Assembly: GCF_902168065.1 (NCBI RefSeq)
Contig: NZ_LR655693.1
Location: 37,600-101,599 of the forward strand
Length of the DNA stretch: 64,000 nucleotides
Direction of reading: 5' to 3'
Source: Mycobacterium tilburgii
GTDB lineage: Bacteria; Actinomycetota; Actinomycetes; Mycobacteriales; Mycobacteriaceae
This document shows, piece by piece, positions 1-9,942 of the stretch. The notes under the pieces were generated by a model that saw only the letters and a list, made by a program, of their open reading frames with translations, was not told the origin of the DNA and searched no databases. Each line of letters begins with the position of its first letter. The first letter of the stretch is position 1. The position numbers and the translations under genes were made by a program.

Positions 1-1868
1 GCGGCCGCAGGCTGGCGCGCCCGTGCAGCATGGACAGAATCGATGACTGAGACATGAGTGCCGTGTTATCCGGTGCTGTGGGACAGCACGGAGGGGTGTG
101 TCCGACTGGTGCCAGATCGCCGACGCACTGGCCGCCGCGTACGTCGGCGGTCTTTGTCCCGATTTCGCTGCGCTGCATCGTGATTCGCGTGGCAAGGTCG
201 AACTGCCCACCTACCCGTTCTAGCGCCGTCGGTTCTGGCCCAAGACGACGGGGATCGCCATGGAAGACGGGGTCGGCCCCGCGGCCTCCGGAATCCTGGG
301 CAGCGCCAAGGACCTCGCGTCCGGCAACTCGGTCTACACCAGCCGATTGTCGGTCAAGTCGCAGCCGTGGCTGTCCGACCATGTCATCTACGGCACGGTC
401 GTGGTGCCAGGTGCGACGTACGCGGCGATGGCGCTGGCGGCCGTTGGCGCAACGGCGCGGGTCAAAGACGTGTTCTTCTACGGGCCGATCTTTTGGCCGA
501 GAAAAGTTCTCGTGAGGTGCAGCTGACTTTGCATCCGCTGCCTAATGACGGCGAGTCGAAGTTCCAGGTGCACAGTCGCCCGTATGGTGAACGCGGTGGC
601 GAATGGTCGTTGAACGCCGAGGGCACCGTGCAGACGGGCGCGGCGAGCCCGCTTCCGATGGCGATCCGGTCGATGAGGCGATCGAGCGGCTGGAGCGTAT
701 GCGTCCGCAGGAGCTGTTCGAAATCTTCGCTGACCTCGAACTGTCTTGGAGGCCAACGAGGTCCGGTTCCCTGAGGTTGCCGTGGATGGGGGAGGGCGAG
801 GCGATCGGCAACATTATGGTCGGCGCGGAGCTCGCCGAGCAACTGGGCACCGAGCCGATGCACCCGGTCCTGATGGACCTGTGAACCGGGGTCGCCTTCT
901 CGGCGCTGCTCGCCGCCGAGCAGGGCGTCAACGACCTGTTCCTGCCGCTGCGGTACGGGCAGGTGACGCTGCGCGAGAAGATGCCCTGGCGGTTCTACTG
1001 CCGAGGCCGGTGGCACAGTAGTGAGCTGAATAGCGAAACCCAGGTCTTCGACCTCGATTTCGTCGATCGCGACGGCCGCCACCTAAGCGGTATCCGCGAG
1101 TCCACGATCAAGCGCGCACCCCGCGAGACCCTGTTGCGTGGCCTGGGCGGATCGCCGGAGGCCGTGCGCGTGCTGGCCACCCTGCTGACCACCCCGCTCG
1201 ACGAACCCGAACTTGCTGTGCGGCAAGGGAAGCTGCTGGCTTCCCGACTGCTGCCGTGGGCGCGCAGCGGTCATCTGCGGGTGCCGCGTTTCGCGGACTA
1301 CGTGCTGGCACCCACTGAGCGTGGGGAGATTGACAACCTGCGGCTCACCGAGACCGACGTGCCGGCACCGGACGAGGGCTACGTGCAGGTCCGGGTGGAG
1401 GCGGCCGGCCTGAATTTCCGGGATGTGCTCAACATCCTGGGCCTGTACTCGGGTGACCTCGGCCGATCGGCGGCGACTTCGCCGGCACCGTCACCCAATT
1501 GGTAAGCGGTGTCAACGGACTCGAGGTGGACCAGCGCGTCTACGGCTTCATGCAGGGCGCGTTCTCCAGCCGGTTCAACGTGCCCCCCAATTGCTCGCCC
1601 CGATCCCCGACGGGATCAGCGCGGTGCAGGCGGCGACCATCCCGGCCGGGCCGCCCTGACGGTGCGGCTCGCGTTCGACTGGGCGCAGCTCAAGCCGGGC
1701 GAGCGGGTGCTGATCCATGCCGCCAGCGGTGGGGTGGGACTGGCGGCGATCCAGATGGCGCAGCAGTGCACTGCCACGGTTTATGCCACGGCCAGCACGT
1801 TCAAACGCGCGACGCTGCGTAAGCTGGGCGTGAAGTACTTCTACGACTTGTGCACAACGGATTTCGCC
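1..1868 (+). pseudogene. Type I polyketide synthase remnant (AT end, DH, ER)
   Basis: Broken modular polyketide synthase entering from the left edge. In order: the end of an acyltransferase domain (VELPTYPF then RRRFWPK, separated by a TAG that probably replaced a Gln codon near 222), a dehydratase hot-dog start (QPWLSDHVIYGTVVVPGATY, 360-430), later DH pieces in shifting frames, and an enoylreductase domain from about 1330 (LTETDVPAPDEGYVQVRVEAAG, then VLIHAASGGVGLAAIQMAQ near 1710). At least four frameshifts are visible. ER homology stops at TTDFAD near 1868, where an oppositely oriented gene remnant begins. It would have acted in lipid chain synthesis; the particular Pks cannot be named from this piece. 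Confidence 0.85.
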
Positions 1869-2319
1869 GACTGGATGCGGATGATCGCATCGCCGATGGC
1901 CTGCGAAGCGTCGGAAACATCGGAGGCGCTGGCGGCCTGGCCCAACGGTTCGGCGGCCGCACCGTCCAGATCGATCTGCGCGCCGCGTTGCCCGTCGAAG
2001 GTCCGGTAGGGATGCCGTGTCCACCCCCGTTCGCGTCGACCAGGAACAGCCCGGTGCCTTCGTCCGGCAACGCCGCGCTGACCACCAACGTGTCGGCTGG
2101 GGTGGGCGTCCAATCCTTGCCGCCCCACTCCACCGGCCAGTTCGGGACTGCCAGGCCATGCTCATGCAGGATCTTGTGGCTGGTGACGATGTCGTCGTGG
2201 TTTACCTCGACCGAGCTCTGACGCACCCTATCACGCATCTCCTGCGGAATCTTGGTGGTGTAGATCGTGCGGAGCTCGTCGCGGAACGCGGCTTCCTCCG
2301 GTGTGAGCGCGAGTTGCAT
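1841..2319 (-). pseudogene. Acyl-CoA dehydrogenase remnant
   Basis: Reads from an ATG at 2319 with a normal FadE N-terminus (MQLALTPEEAAFRDELRTIY, later HEHGLAVPNWPVEWGGKDWTP). At WTPT it jumps directly to a segment from the middle of such an enzyme (ADTLVVSAALPDEGTGLFLVDA), showing an internal deletion near 2110. It then shifts frame (YRTFDGQRGAQIDLDGAAAE) and ends at the junction with the polyketide synthase near 1868. FAD-dependent beta-oxidation enzyme by family; non-functional here. Confidence 0.8.
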
Positions 2320-2514
2320 GCGGCCTCCTCTGCCTGACGGTAAGCGCCGGTGACCGTCGACGATGATTGCGGTCCCGTCGGTGCGTACGCTCCGAGGTCC
2401 ATCTTGACCCATGCGTTGCTGGGCTTGTGCACAGCCTCCGATTAGTCCACAGCCGCCCGTTGCGGGACTGCTCGACGGGGCGGTGCTGGCGGTCGGCGCA
2501 CTTACCGTCGGCTC

Positions 2515-2905
2515 ATGCGCACAGTACTGCCCGCCGAGCGGCGCCAGCGCCGCCTCGGCGCCGACCCGTATACCGATTCCCCCGCCCAGGACCCGGACTC
2601 GGGTGCGGACGAGGATCAGAACTCGTTGCTGCCACGCTGGTTGCCCAATGCCGTGCGGGACCAGGGGTGGGTGGCTTGACTGCGCGCCGATCCGGGCCGG
2701 CGCGATCGCGTTAGCGGTGGTGGCCGCGCTAGCCGTGTTGATCATGATCTTCACGCTGATCCGCGACCAGCCCGGTCCGGTGATGTCGGCCAAGCTCCCC
2801 CGGTGCAGAAGGCGGCCACGGCCGGCCCCGCACCCTCGGGCAGCCCCGGCGCCGGTCTCGGGCTCCGTGCGGCTGGACAAGTTGCGTGCCCTGGTACGCG
2901 TCTGA
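2515..2905 (+). pseudogene. comEA: comEA remnant (DNA-uptake protein)
   Basis: ATG at 2515 begins MRTVLPAERRQRRLGADPYT, which runs to a TGA at 2677; the neighbouring frame continues with a clear membrane anchor (IALAVVAALAVLIMIFTLI). The C-terminal DNA-binding helix-hairpin-helix region expected of ComEA is absent because the following DNA belongs to comEC. Position before comEC and holA matches the Rv2415c-Rv2414c-Rv2413c order. Frameshift plus truncation make it a pseudogene. Confidence 0.7.
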
Positions 2906-2927
2906 CCCCCCCAGCCCGCCCGGGCCC

Positions 2928-3420
2928 CTTGATGTGCGCCTGGTGCCCGCCGCGCTGACGGGTTGGATCGTCACCGCCGCCGGGCATCGTATGGCCGGTC
3001 GGACGGATGTTCGCCTGGTGTCCGTGGCGGCCATTCTGGGCCGCGGTGCCGGTAATCGTGCTGGTCACCATGCTGGGTATTGCCGCCGCCGCGCTGTGCA
3101 TGTTCTGGCCGCCCGGCGCGCAACTGCTAATCCGGTTCACCAGCCTGGAGCTGTGGTGGGTGGCCAAAGTGGCGCACGCCACGGCCGGGGTGCCCGCGGC
3201 GACCGTACCCGTGCCCGACGAGGCGGCCGGCGTGCTGTTGGTCGGCGGCGGCACCGCGCTGCTGCTGCTCGGCATCGGGCTGTGGTCGCGGGCCTGGTTC
3301 CGCGCGGCGGCCCGCGCGGCCGGTGTGACGGTGGCGGTGTGCACGCTGGCCTGGTCGCAGTCGGCGCTGCTGGATCCGCGGGGGGATTGGTCGGCCCTTC
3401 GTGACACCATTGTGGGGTGA
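2928..3420 (+). pseudogene. comEC: comEC remnant (competence channel protein)
   Basis: Starts with the family's N-terminal LDVRLVPAALTGWIVTAAG, then frameshifts (GIVWPVGRMFAW continues in another frame). The open stretch 3007-3420 carries the C-terminal membrane helices (IVLVTMLGIAAAALCMFWP, LLVGGGTALLLLGIGLW). The few hundred residues in between are missing. The original stop at 3418-3420 overlaps the holA start, so the gene end is native. The loss removes any ComEC-type DNA transport. Confidence 0.75.
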
Positions 3421-4394
3421 GCCGGGATTCGTCGCTGCATCTGATCTTGGGAGACGAGGATCTGCTGGTCGAACGGGCGGTGGCAGCGGTGCTCCGCGCC
3501 GCGCGCGCCCGCGCCGGCACCTCCGAGAACCCCGGCATTCCGGTGAACCGGGTCCGGGCCGGCGACGTCGGCACTTACGAGCTCGCCGAACTGCTCAGCC
3601 CGTCGCTGTTCGCCGACGAACGCATCGTTGTGCTGGAGGCCGCCGCCGAGGCCGGCAAGGACGCGGTCGCCACGATCGCGGCCGCTGCCGCCGATCTGCC
3701 ACCGGCCACGGTGCTCGTGGTGGTGCACTCGGGCGGCGGGCGCGCCAAGGCGCTGGCCGACCAGTTGAAGTCGCTGGGCGCCGAGGTGCATACGTGCGCG
3801 CGGTTCACCAAGGCGAGCGAGCGCGTCGACTTCGTCCGCAAGGAGTTCCGCACGCTGCGGGTCAAGGTGGACGAGGACACTGTGACCGCGCTGCTGGACG
3901 CCGTCGGCTCCGACGTGCGTGAACTCGCGGCGGCCTGCTCACAGCTGGTCGCCGACACTGGCGGGGTGGTCGACGAGGCCGCGGTGCGCCGCTACCACAG
4001 CGGGAAAGCCGAGGTGAAGGGCTTCGACATCGCGGACAAGGCGGTGGCCGGGGATGTCGCCGGCGCGGCGGAGGCGTTGCGGCGGGCGATGATGCGCGGC
4101 GAGCCGCTGGTGGTGCTGGCCGACGCGCTGGCCGAGGCCATTCACACGCTTGGGCGGGTCGGGTCCATGTCGGGCGACCCCTATCGCCTGGCCGGGCAGC
4201 TGGGGATGCCGCCGTGGCGGGTGCAGAAAGCCCAGAAGCAGGCTCGGCGCTGGTCGCGCGACAGCGTGGCGACCGCGATGAAAGTGGTGGCGGAACTCAA
4301 CGCCAACGTGAAAGGTGCCGCGGCCGACGCCGACTACGCGCTGGAATCCGCGGTGCGGAAGGTGGCCGAACTAGCGGCCGACCGTGGCCGATAG
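3417..4394 (+). CDS. holA: DNA polymerase III subunit delta
   Basis: The 325-residue product is the delta subunit of the replication clamp loader, which opens the beta clamp. It begins with GTG at 3417, overlapping the stop of the comEC remnant (GTGA), as expected of translational coupling with a formerly upstream gene. N-terminal [14 protein letters not shown] and the C-terminal HolA region ([16 protein letters not shown]) are typical, and length is normal. It is followed by convergent rpsT with only 19 bases between, the order of Rv2413c-Rv2412. No damage is visible, as expected for an essential replication gene next to two decayed ones. Confidence 0.95.
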   Translation: MSRDSSLHLILGDEDLLVERAVAAVLRAARARAGTSENPGIPVNRVRAGDVGTYELAELLSPSLFADERIVVLEAAAEAGKDAVATIAAAAADLPPATVLVVVHSGGGRAKALADQLKSLGAEVHTCARFTKASERVDFVRKEFRTLRVKVDEDTVTALLDAVGSDVRELAAACSQLVADTGGVVDEAAVRRYHSGKAEVKGFDIADKAVAGDVAGAAEALRRAMMRGEPLVVLADALAEAIHTLGRVGSMSGDPYRLAGQLGMPPWRVQKAQKQARRWSRDSVATAMKVVAELNANVKGAAADADYALESAVRKVAELAADRGR

Positions 4395-4413
4395 CGCCGA
4401 GCAGAGACCGGGC

Positions 4414-4674
4414 TCAGATCTTGTTGAGCGAGCGGGCCAGCGCCGACTTCTTGTTGGCCGCCTGGTTTTTGTGGATGACACCTTTGCTGGCCGCCTTGTC
4501 CAGCTTGCGGCTGGTCGCCAACAGCAGCTCGGAAGCCTTTTCCTTGTTGCCGGCGGCGGCAGCCTCGCGGAACGCGCGCACGGCCGTGCGCAGCGACGAC
4601 TTCACCGACTTGTTGCGCAGCCGGGCGCGCTCGTTGGTCTTGATGCGCTTTTGCTGCGACTTGATGTTGGCCAC
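4414..4674 (-). CDS. rpsT: 30S ribosomal protein S20
   Basis: The 86-residue basic protein [20 protein letters not shown]... ending [12 protein letters not shown] is full-length S20, binding 16S rRNA in the small subunit. The frame extends upstream to 4803, but the S20 N-terminus starts at the GTG at 4674, preceded by GAAGGAAA about ten bases upstream, so this start is chosen. It converges with holA. No defects seen. Confidence 0.97.
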   Translation of the reverse strand: MANIKSQQKRIKTNERARLRNKSVKSSLRTAVRAFREAAAAGNKEKASELLLATSRKLDKAASKGVIHKNQAANKKSALARSLNKI

Positions 4675-4889
4675 GCGGAAATTTCCTTCGTCGGTTCGGT
4701 ATTTGCGGTGTTCGTTTCTGGGGGCGCCCCACACCCGATTGCGACTGCTCAGGCTAGCAGTCGGTTGCGTTTTCTCCCAAAACGGGAACTCCGGCCCTGC
4801 CAAAACGTCAATTAGGACAGCATCCTAAAAGTGAGTTTCCGATACCAGGTTGAGTAAGCCGGCCGCGGGACGTGTGGCGCTGCCCGCAA

Positions 4890-5874
4890 GTTGGCGCGGT
4901 CCGAGCGCATCTTCGGCGGGTGTACCCTCCCGACGTCTATGCGCTGGCATTCGATGAGATGTTCGACGGTCAGGGCAACGTCCGGGGCCCTACAAGGGCA
5001 GCTATGCCGAGCTCGCGCCGTCCGATGGAGCGGACCTGCAGGCACGTGGCGGGTTCTCGAGGACAACCTGCGCTCACCCTCGGGTGTGTCCTACGTCATG
5101 AAGAACCGACGCACCATGGCTCGGGTTTTCCGAACCTGTTCGCCACCCACCGGGTGCGCGCAGTCGACGACTACTCCTCGCATCTGCTGCGGGCGCTGCG
5201 CAACTCCGCGGCCACCAACGAGGCCGACCCGACCGTGGTGGTGCTGACACCCCGGGCGTCTACAACTCGGCGTACTTCGAGTATTCGCTGCTCGCGGCAG
5301 ATGGGCGTCGAACTGGTCGAGGGCCGCGACCTGTTCTGCCGCGACAACCAAGTGTACATGGGCACCCCCGAAGGGGGATCGTCAGGTCGACGTCATCTAT
5401 CGGCGCATCGACGACGTCTTCACTGGACCCGCTGCAGTTCCGCGCCGACTCGGTACTGGGGGTGGCCGGGTTGGTGAGCGCCGCCCGCGCCGGCAACGTC
5501 GTGATCTCCAGCGCGATCGGCAACGGGGTCGGTGACGGCAAGCTCGTCATACACCTACGTCCCGACCATGATTTGAGTACTACCTGGGCGAGAAGCCGCT
5601 GCTGGCCAACGTGGACACGTACCGCTGCTGGCTCGATGTACGAACGCGAGGAGGTGCTCGACCGGCTCCGCGAACTGGTCATCGAACCGGTTGAAGGGTC
5701 GGGCGGCTACGGCATTGTGTTCGACCCAGAAGCCTCCGAGAAAGAACTCGCGGGCGTCAGCAAGAAGATTCGCGAAGATCCGCGCAGCTGGATTGCCCCA
5801 GCCGATGATGGAACTGTCGACCGTGCCGACGCAGATCGGCAACACCCTGGCGCCGCGCTACGTCGACCTGTGAC
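4890..5874 (+). pseudogene. Circularly permuted ATP-grasp protein remnant (Rv2411c-like)
   Basis: Fragments in several frames match the ATP-grasp type 2 family: [16 protein letters not shown] near 4945, [16 protein letters not shown] near 5058, MGVELVEGRDLFCRDNQVYM near 5300, VLGVAGLVSAARAGNVVISS near 5455, EEVLDRLRELVIEPVEGSGGYGIV near 5650, and PMMELSTVPTQIGNTLAPRYVDL near 5800. A large piece between LQARG and the VLEDN motif is deleted, and at least four frameshifts follow. The C-terminal part and the alpha-E gene that normally comes next are both absent. The family is linked to peptide or amide modification with its alpha-E and transglutaminase partners; exact function is unknown. Confidence 0.8.
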
Positions 5875-5884
5875 GACGGCAGAG

Positions 5885-6730
5885 ATGTCGGAGATGCGTC
5901 GTCGGCTGCGCGTGTGCACACGACCGGATTCGCCTACGAGGCGCCGGTGACGGCTTCGTACAATGAGGCGCGGCTGACCCGAGTTCCGACACGCGGCAGA
6001 ACGTCATCCTCGACCGGGTGGAAACCATCCCGGCGACCCGGACCTACCGTTACATCGATTACTGGGGCACCGCGGTGGCGGCGTTCGACCTGCACGCACC
6101 GCACACCGACCTGACCGTCACGTCCTCGTCGGTGGTCGAGACCGAGTAGCCGGAGCCGACCGCCAAGGACGTCACGTGGGGCGACCTGCAATCCGCGGCG
6201 GTGGTCGATCGCTTCGACGAATTGCTGCAGCCCACCAAGTACACCCCGACGGCCAAACGGTTGCGTTCCATCGGCAAGAAGATCATCAAGAGCGAGGAGT
6301 CGCAGGAAGCCGTGATCGCCGCGGCCAAGTGGGGCACGGCGAGCTGGACTACCTGCCGGGAACCACGGGCGCGCAGTCGTCGGGACTCGACGCCCTGAAG
6401 GCGCGCAAAGGGGTGTGTCAGAACTTCGTGCACCTGACGTTGATGTTGTTGCGCGACATGGGTATTCAGTCTCGGTACGTGTCGGGTTATCTGCATCCGA
6501 GCCGGGATGCCGTGGTCGGTGAACGGTGGACGGACAAAGCCACGCTGGATTCAGGCCTGGACCGGAGGTTGGTGGAACTACGACCCCACCAACGACACTG
6601 AGGTCACCAGCAGTACGTCAGTGTGGGCGTCGAGCGTGACTACACCGACGTGTCCCCGCTGAGGGGCATCTATTCCGGGCGGGGCGCCACCGATCTCGAC
6701 GTGGTCGTCGAGGTCACCCGGTTGGTCTAG
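5885..6730 (+). pseudogene. Transglutaminase-like protein remnant (Rv2409c-like)
   Basis: ATG at 5885 gives MSEMRRRLRV, then a frameshift to HTTGFAYEAPVTASYNEARLT. Further pieces follow: VETIPATRTYRYIDYWGTAVAAFDLHA read across frames, WGDLQSAAVVDRFDELLQPTKY, then LDALKARKGVCQNFVHLTLMLLRDMG, which carries the catalytic-Cys motif (GVCQxFVHL). A TAG at 6147 sits where a Glu codon is expected (VVETE*PEP). The end is VVVEVTRLV with TAG at 6728. Several indels plus a stop make it non-coding. Confidence 0.85.
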
Positions 6731-6860
6731 CTAGGGTCGCGGCCCGACCTCGACCCGGTGCAGGTTGTCGCCGAGCTCGATCCGGCCGTCGAAGCGCGAC
6801 GCCGCCAGCGTCCGGAGACGGCGCGGGTAGCGGGTGCTGATCGGCTGCCGCTTTCCGTGT
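6731..6860 (-). pseudogene. Possible ribonuclease Z C-terminal remnant
   Basis: On the minus strand a short frame reads STRYPRRLRTLAASRFDGR followed by IELGDNLHRVEVGPRP and a stop at 6731-6733. In the recalled M. tuberculosis order an RNase Z-like gene (Rv2407) lies divergent to the CBS protein here, and the tail resembles that family's C-terminus. No metal-binding motif remains. The match is short and uncertain. Confidence 0.35.
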
Positions 6861-6927
6861 TGGTTTTGCCGCCGCCCGAGTTGGCCGTAGCCTGGTGTGA
6901 AGCAGGTCACAAGCAGCGGGAGGCTCG

Positions 6928-7326
6928 ATGCGGATCGCGGACGTTTTGCGAAACAAGGGCGCAGCGGTGGTGACGATCTATCCCGAGGCGACGGTCCGGG
7001 AACTGCTCGCCGGCCTCGACGAGCAAAACATCGGCGCCATGGTCGTCGTCGGCGACGAGGGAGTGGTCGGCATCGTGTCCGAGCGCGACGTGGTGCGCGA
7101 ACTGCACACGCACGGCGCCAGCGCGCTGTTCCGCCCGATCTCCACGGTCATGACCGCGACCGTCGCCACTTGCACGAAGTCGGACACCGTCGACGCCATC
7201 AGCATGCTGATGACCAAGAACCAGGTGCGGCACGTGCCGGTGCTCGACGGCAAGAAGCTGGTCGGGATCGTCAGCATCGGCGACGTGGTGAAGACGCGGA
7301 TGGAAGAACTCGAGGCCGAACAGTAA
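6928..7326 (+). CDS. CBS-domain protein, truncated by 9 residues
   Basis: Two tandem CBS domains (about residues 5-60 and 72-128; motifs MVVVGDEGVVGIVSERDVVREL and RHVPVLDGKKLVGIVSIGDVV) make up nearly the whole 132-residue product, homologous to Rv2406c. Such proteins bind adenine nucleotides and regulate partners or act as stress sensors. A TAA at 7324 follows LEAEQ; the frame continues QLQSYIAQG and then TGA at 7354. The original protein was therefore about 142 residues, and a CAA or CAG codon became TAA. Both domains are complete, so activity may persist. A purine-rich AGCGGGAGGC lies upstream of the ATG. Confidence 0.85.
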   Translation: MRIADVLRNKGAAVVTIYPEATVRELLAGLDEQNIGAMVVVGDEGVVGIVSERDVVRELHTHGASALFRPISTVMTATVATCTKSDTVDAISMLMTKNQVRHVPVLDGKKLVGIVSIGDVVKTRMEELEAEQ

Positions 7327-7356
7327 CAGCTGCAGTCCTACATCGCGCAGGGCTGA

Positions 7357-7890
7357 TCAGCTCCAGGCATAGTCGGCGGGAGCCGGGTGGCCAAGAAGTC
7401 AAAGACCTCGCGGTCCAGGACGGCGCCCTCTCGGCGAATACCCTCCTCGGCACGTCGAGTACCCGGTCCAGCCGCACCCAGCTGTCCCGGCCCTCGTAAT
7501 CCCAGGCGCCGGCACCGATTCTGAACCCAATCCGCGTCGGCGGTGCGCCGCTCCTGGCTGGACAACATCAGCCCGAACAAGATGCTGCGGTCGCGCCCCA
7601 CGACCAGGACCGGGGTGGTCCTTGTCGCGGGTGGGATCGTCCTCGTAGGCCGCCCAGGTCCAGACGATCTCGCCGGGGGTCGGCCCGGCCCGTCCAGATC
7701 GGGCGCGTAGACCACCTTGCGGGCGCGCTGTACGGGCCGGGAAGCTGGTGCTCGTCACTGGACGACCCGCCGTGATCGCCCGCGCCGACTCGGAGCCCGA
7801 CCCCATCGCGCTGGCGGTGATCTTGACGACTTCCTCGATTTCGCGGATTTCGCGCATCACGGCGTGGGCGGTCTGCACGTGCTGGATCAA
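7357..7890 (-). pseudogene. PemK/MazF-like protein remnant (Rv2405-like)
   Basis: Reads [20 protein letters not shown] at 7890, then across frames [16 protein letters not shown] and YEDDPTRDKD, LVVGRDRSILFGLMLSSQER, and ends DREVF...ADYAWS with TGA at 7357-7359. The GEIVW and RPVLVVGR-like segments match the PemK/MazF fold family, although mycobacterial Rv2405-type proteins are longer than classical MazF and have no proven toxin role. At least three frameshifts disable it. It converges with the CBS gene, whose original stop is 7354-7356. Confidence 0.6.
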
Positions 7891-8031
7891 CCGCGGAACA
7901 CCGTAAACGACCCCGTTTTGGGCAAATCTCTAGAACGTCCTCCACTGAGATTTGCGGCGAGACGCCATAGTCGCAGCATAGACGGCGGGGTGGTGGCACG
8001 ACTGTGTCCGAGTAGGTCCCGACCAGCCCGC

Positions 8032-9942
8032 ATGGATACGCTGGACGTACCCGCGAACCCGCCGGTCACGCAGCATCAACAGCACCGCCAGGAGATCCCC
8101 ATAAGCAGTTTCGCCGACAAGACCTTCACCGCGCCGGCGCAGATCAGGAACTTCTGCATCATCGCCCATATCGATCACGGCAAGTCGACGCTGGCCGACC
8201 GGATGCTTCAGCTCACCGGTGTCGTCGACGAGCGGTCCATGCGCGCCCAGTACCTGGACCGGATGGACATCGAGCGGGAGCGCGGCATCACCATCAAAGC
8301 CCAGAACGTCCGGCTGCCGTGGACGGTGGACGGGGTCGACTACGTCCTGCATCTGATCGACACCCCCGGCCACGTCGACTTCACCTACGAGGTGTCCCGC
8401 GCGCTGGAGGCCTGCGAGGGTGCCGTGCTGCTGGTCGACGCGGCACAGGGCATCGAGGCCCAGACGCTGGCGAATCTCTACCTCGCCCTGGACCGCGATC
8501 TGACCATCATCCCGGTGCTAAACAAGATCGACCTGCCGGCCGCGGATCCGGACCGCTACGCCGGCGAGATTGCGCACATCATTGGCTGCGAATCCGACGA
8601 CGTGCTGCGGGTGTCGGGCAAGACCGGGGAGGGCGTGGCCGCGCTGCTAGACGAGGTGGTCCGTCAGGTGCCGCAGCCGCGGGGCGACGCCGACGCGCCC
8701 ACCCGGGCGATGATCTTCGACTCGGTCTACGACGTCTACCGCGGCGTGGTGACCTACGTGCGGGTGATGGACGGCAAGATCGTTCCACGCGAACGCATCC
8801 TGATGATGTCCACCGGCGCCACCCACGAACTGCTCGAGGTCGGCATCGTCTCGCCCGAGCCGAAGGCCAGCGCGGGCCTGGGGGTGGGGGAGGTCGGCTA
8901 CCTCATCACCGGGGTCAAGGACGTCCGCCAGTCCAAGGTCGGCGACACCGTGACCACCGCACGCAACGGCGCCACCGAACCGCTGACCGGTTACCGCGAA
9001 CCCAAGCCGATGGTGTACTCCGGGCTGTATCCGTTGGATGGCTCGGATTACCCGGACCTGCGCGACGCCCTGGAGAAGCTGCAACTCAACGACGCGGCGC
9101 TGACCTACGAGCCGGAAACGTCGGTGGCGCTGGGCCTCGGGTTCCGCTGCGGCTTCTTGGGCCTGCTGCACATGGAGATCACCCGCGAGCGCCTGGAACG
9201 CGAATTCGATCTGGACCTGATCTCGACTTCGCCCAACGTCGTGTACCGGGTAATGAAAGAGGACAACAACGAGATCGTGGTGACCAACCCGTCGGACTGG
9301 CCGGAGGGCAAGGTCCGGCAGGTCTACGAGCCGATCGTCAAGACCACCATCATCGCGCCCAGCGAATTCATCGGCACCATCATGGAGCTGTGCCAGTCGC
9401 GGCGCGGCGAGCTGGGCGGCATGGACTACCTGTCGCCCGAACGGGTGGAGCTGCGCTACACCATGCCGCTGGGCGAGATCATCTTCGACTTCTTCGATTC
9501 GCTGAAGTCGCGTACCCACGGCTACGCCAGCCTGGAATACGAGGAGGCCGGCGAGCAGGATGCCGGTCTGGTCAAGGTCGACATCTTGTTGCAGGGCGAG
9601 GCCGTCGACGCGTTCAGCGCCATCGTGCACAAGGATTCGGCGTTCTCCTACGGAAACAAGATGACCACCAAGCTCAAGGAGCTGATTCCGCGCCAGCAGT
9701 TCGAGGTGCCGGTGCAGGCTGCTATCGGCTCGAAAATCATTGCTCGAGAAAATATTCGGGCTATCCGCAAGGATGTGCTCTCGAAATGCTACGGCGGTGA
9801 CATCACCCGTAAACGCAAACTTCTGGAAAAGCAGAAGGAAGGCAAGAAGCGGATGAAAACCATTGGACGCGTGAATGTTCCGCAGGAGGCGTTTGTCGCG
9901 GCACTGTCCGCCGATGCCGCGGGGGACAAAGCCAAGAAATGA
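8032..9942 (+). CDS. lepA: Elongation factor 4 (LepA GTPase)
   Basis: The 636-residue back-translocating translational GTPase associates with the ribosome. G-domain motifs are intact: P-loop AHIDHGKST, switch I RERGITI, DTPGH, NKIDLP and the SGKTG loop; the elongation-factor domains and the LepA C-terminal domain follow ([18 protein letters not shown] near the end). The frame is open upstream to 7717 through antisense of the neighbouring pseudogene, so I place the start at the ATG at 8032, the first methionine close to conserved sequence ([20 protein letters not shown]). Ribosome-binding support is weak. The stop overlaps the lppR start (ATGA). Confidence 0.93.
   Translation: MDTLDVPANPPVTQHQQHRQEIPISSFADKTFTAPAQIRNFCIIAHIDHGKSTLADRMLQLTGVVDERSMRAQYLDRMDIERERGITIKAQNVRLPWTVDGVDYVLHLIDTPGHVDFTYEVSRALEACEGAVLLVDAAQGIEAQTLANLYLALDRDLTIIPVLNKIDLPAADPDRYAGEIAHIIGCESDDVLRVSGKTGEGVAALLDEVVRQVPQPRGDADAPTRAMIFDSVYDVYRGVVTYVRVMDGKIVPRERILMMSTGATHELLEVGIVSPEPKASAGLGVGEVGYLITGVKDVRQSKVGDTVTTARNGATEPLTGYREPKPMVYSGLYPLDGSDYPDLRDALEKLQLNDAALTYEPETSVALGLGFRCGFLGLLHMEITRERLEREFDLDLISTSPNVVYRVMKEDNNEIVVTNPSDWPEGKVRQVYEPIVKTTIIAPSEFIGTIMELCQSRRGELGGMDYLSPERVELRYTMPLGEIIFDFFDSLKSRTHGYASLEYEEAGEQDAGLVKVDILLQGEAVDAFSAIVHKDSAFSYGNKMTTKLKELIPRQQFEVPVQAAIGSKIIARENIRAIRKDVLSKCYGGDITRKRKLLEKQKEGKKRMKTIGRVNVPQEAFVAALSADAAGDKAKK

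Noticed and set aside
2751..3791. A 346-codon minus-strand frame over comEC-holA
   Set aside because: Antisense shadow of holA and the comEC remnant with no conserved motifs.
8319..9800. Long second frame on the plus strand inside lepA
   Set aside because: Out-of-frame Arg/Gly-rich text within a fully conserved GTPase.
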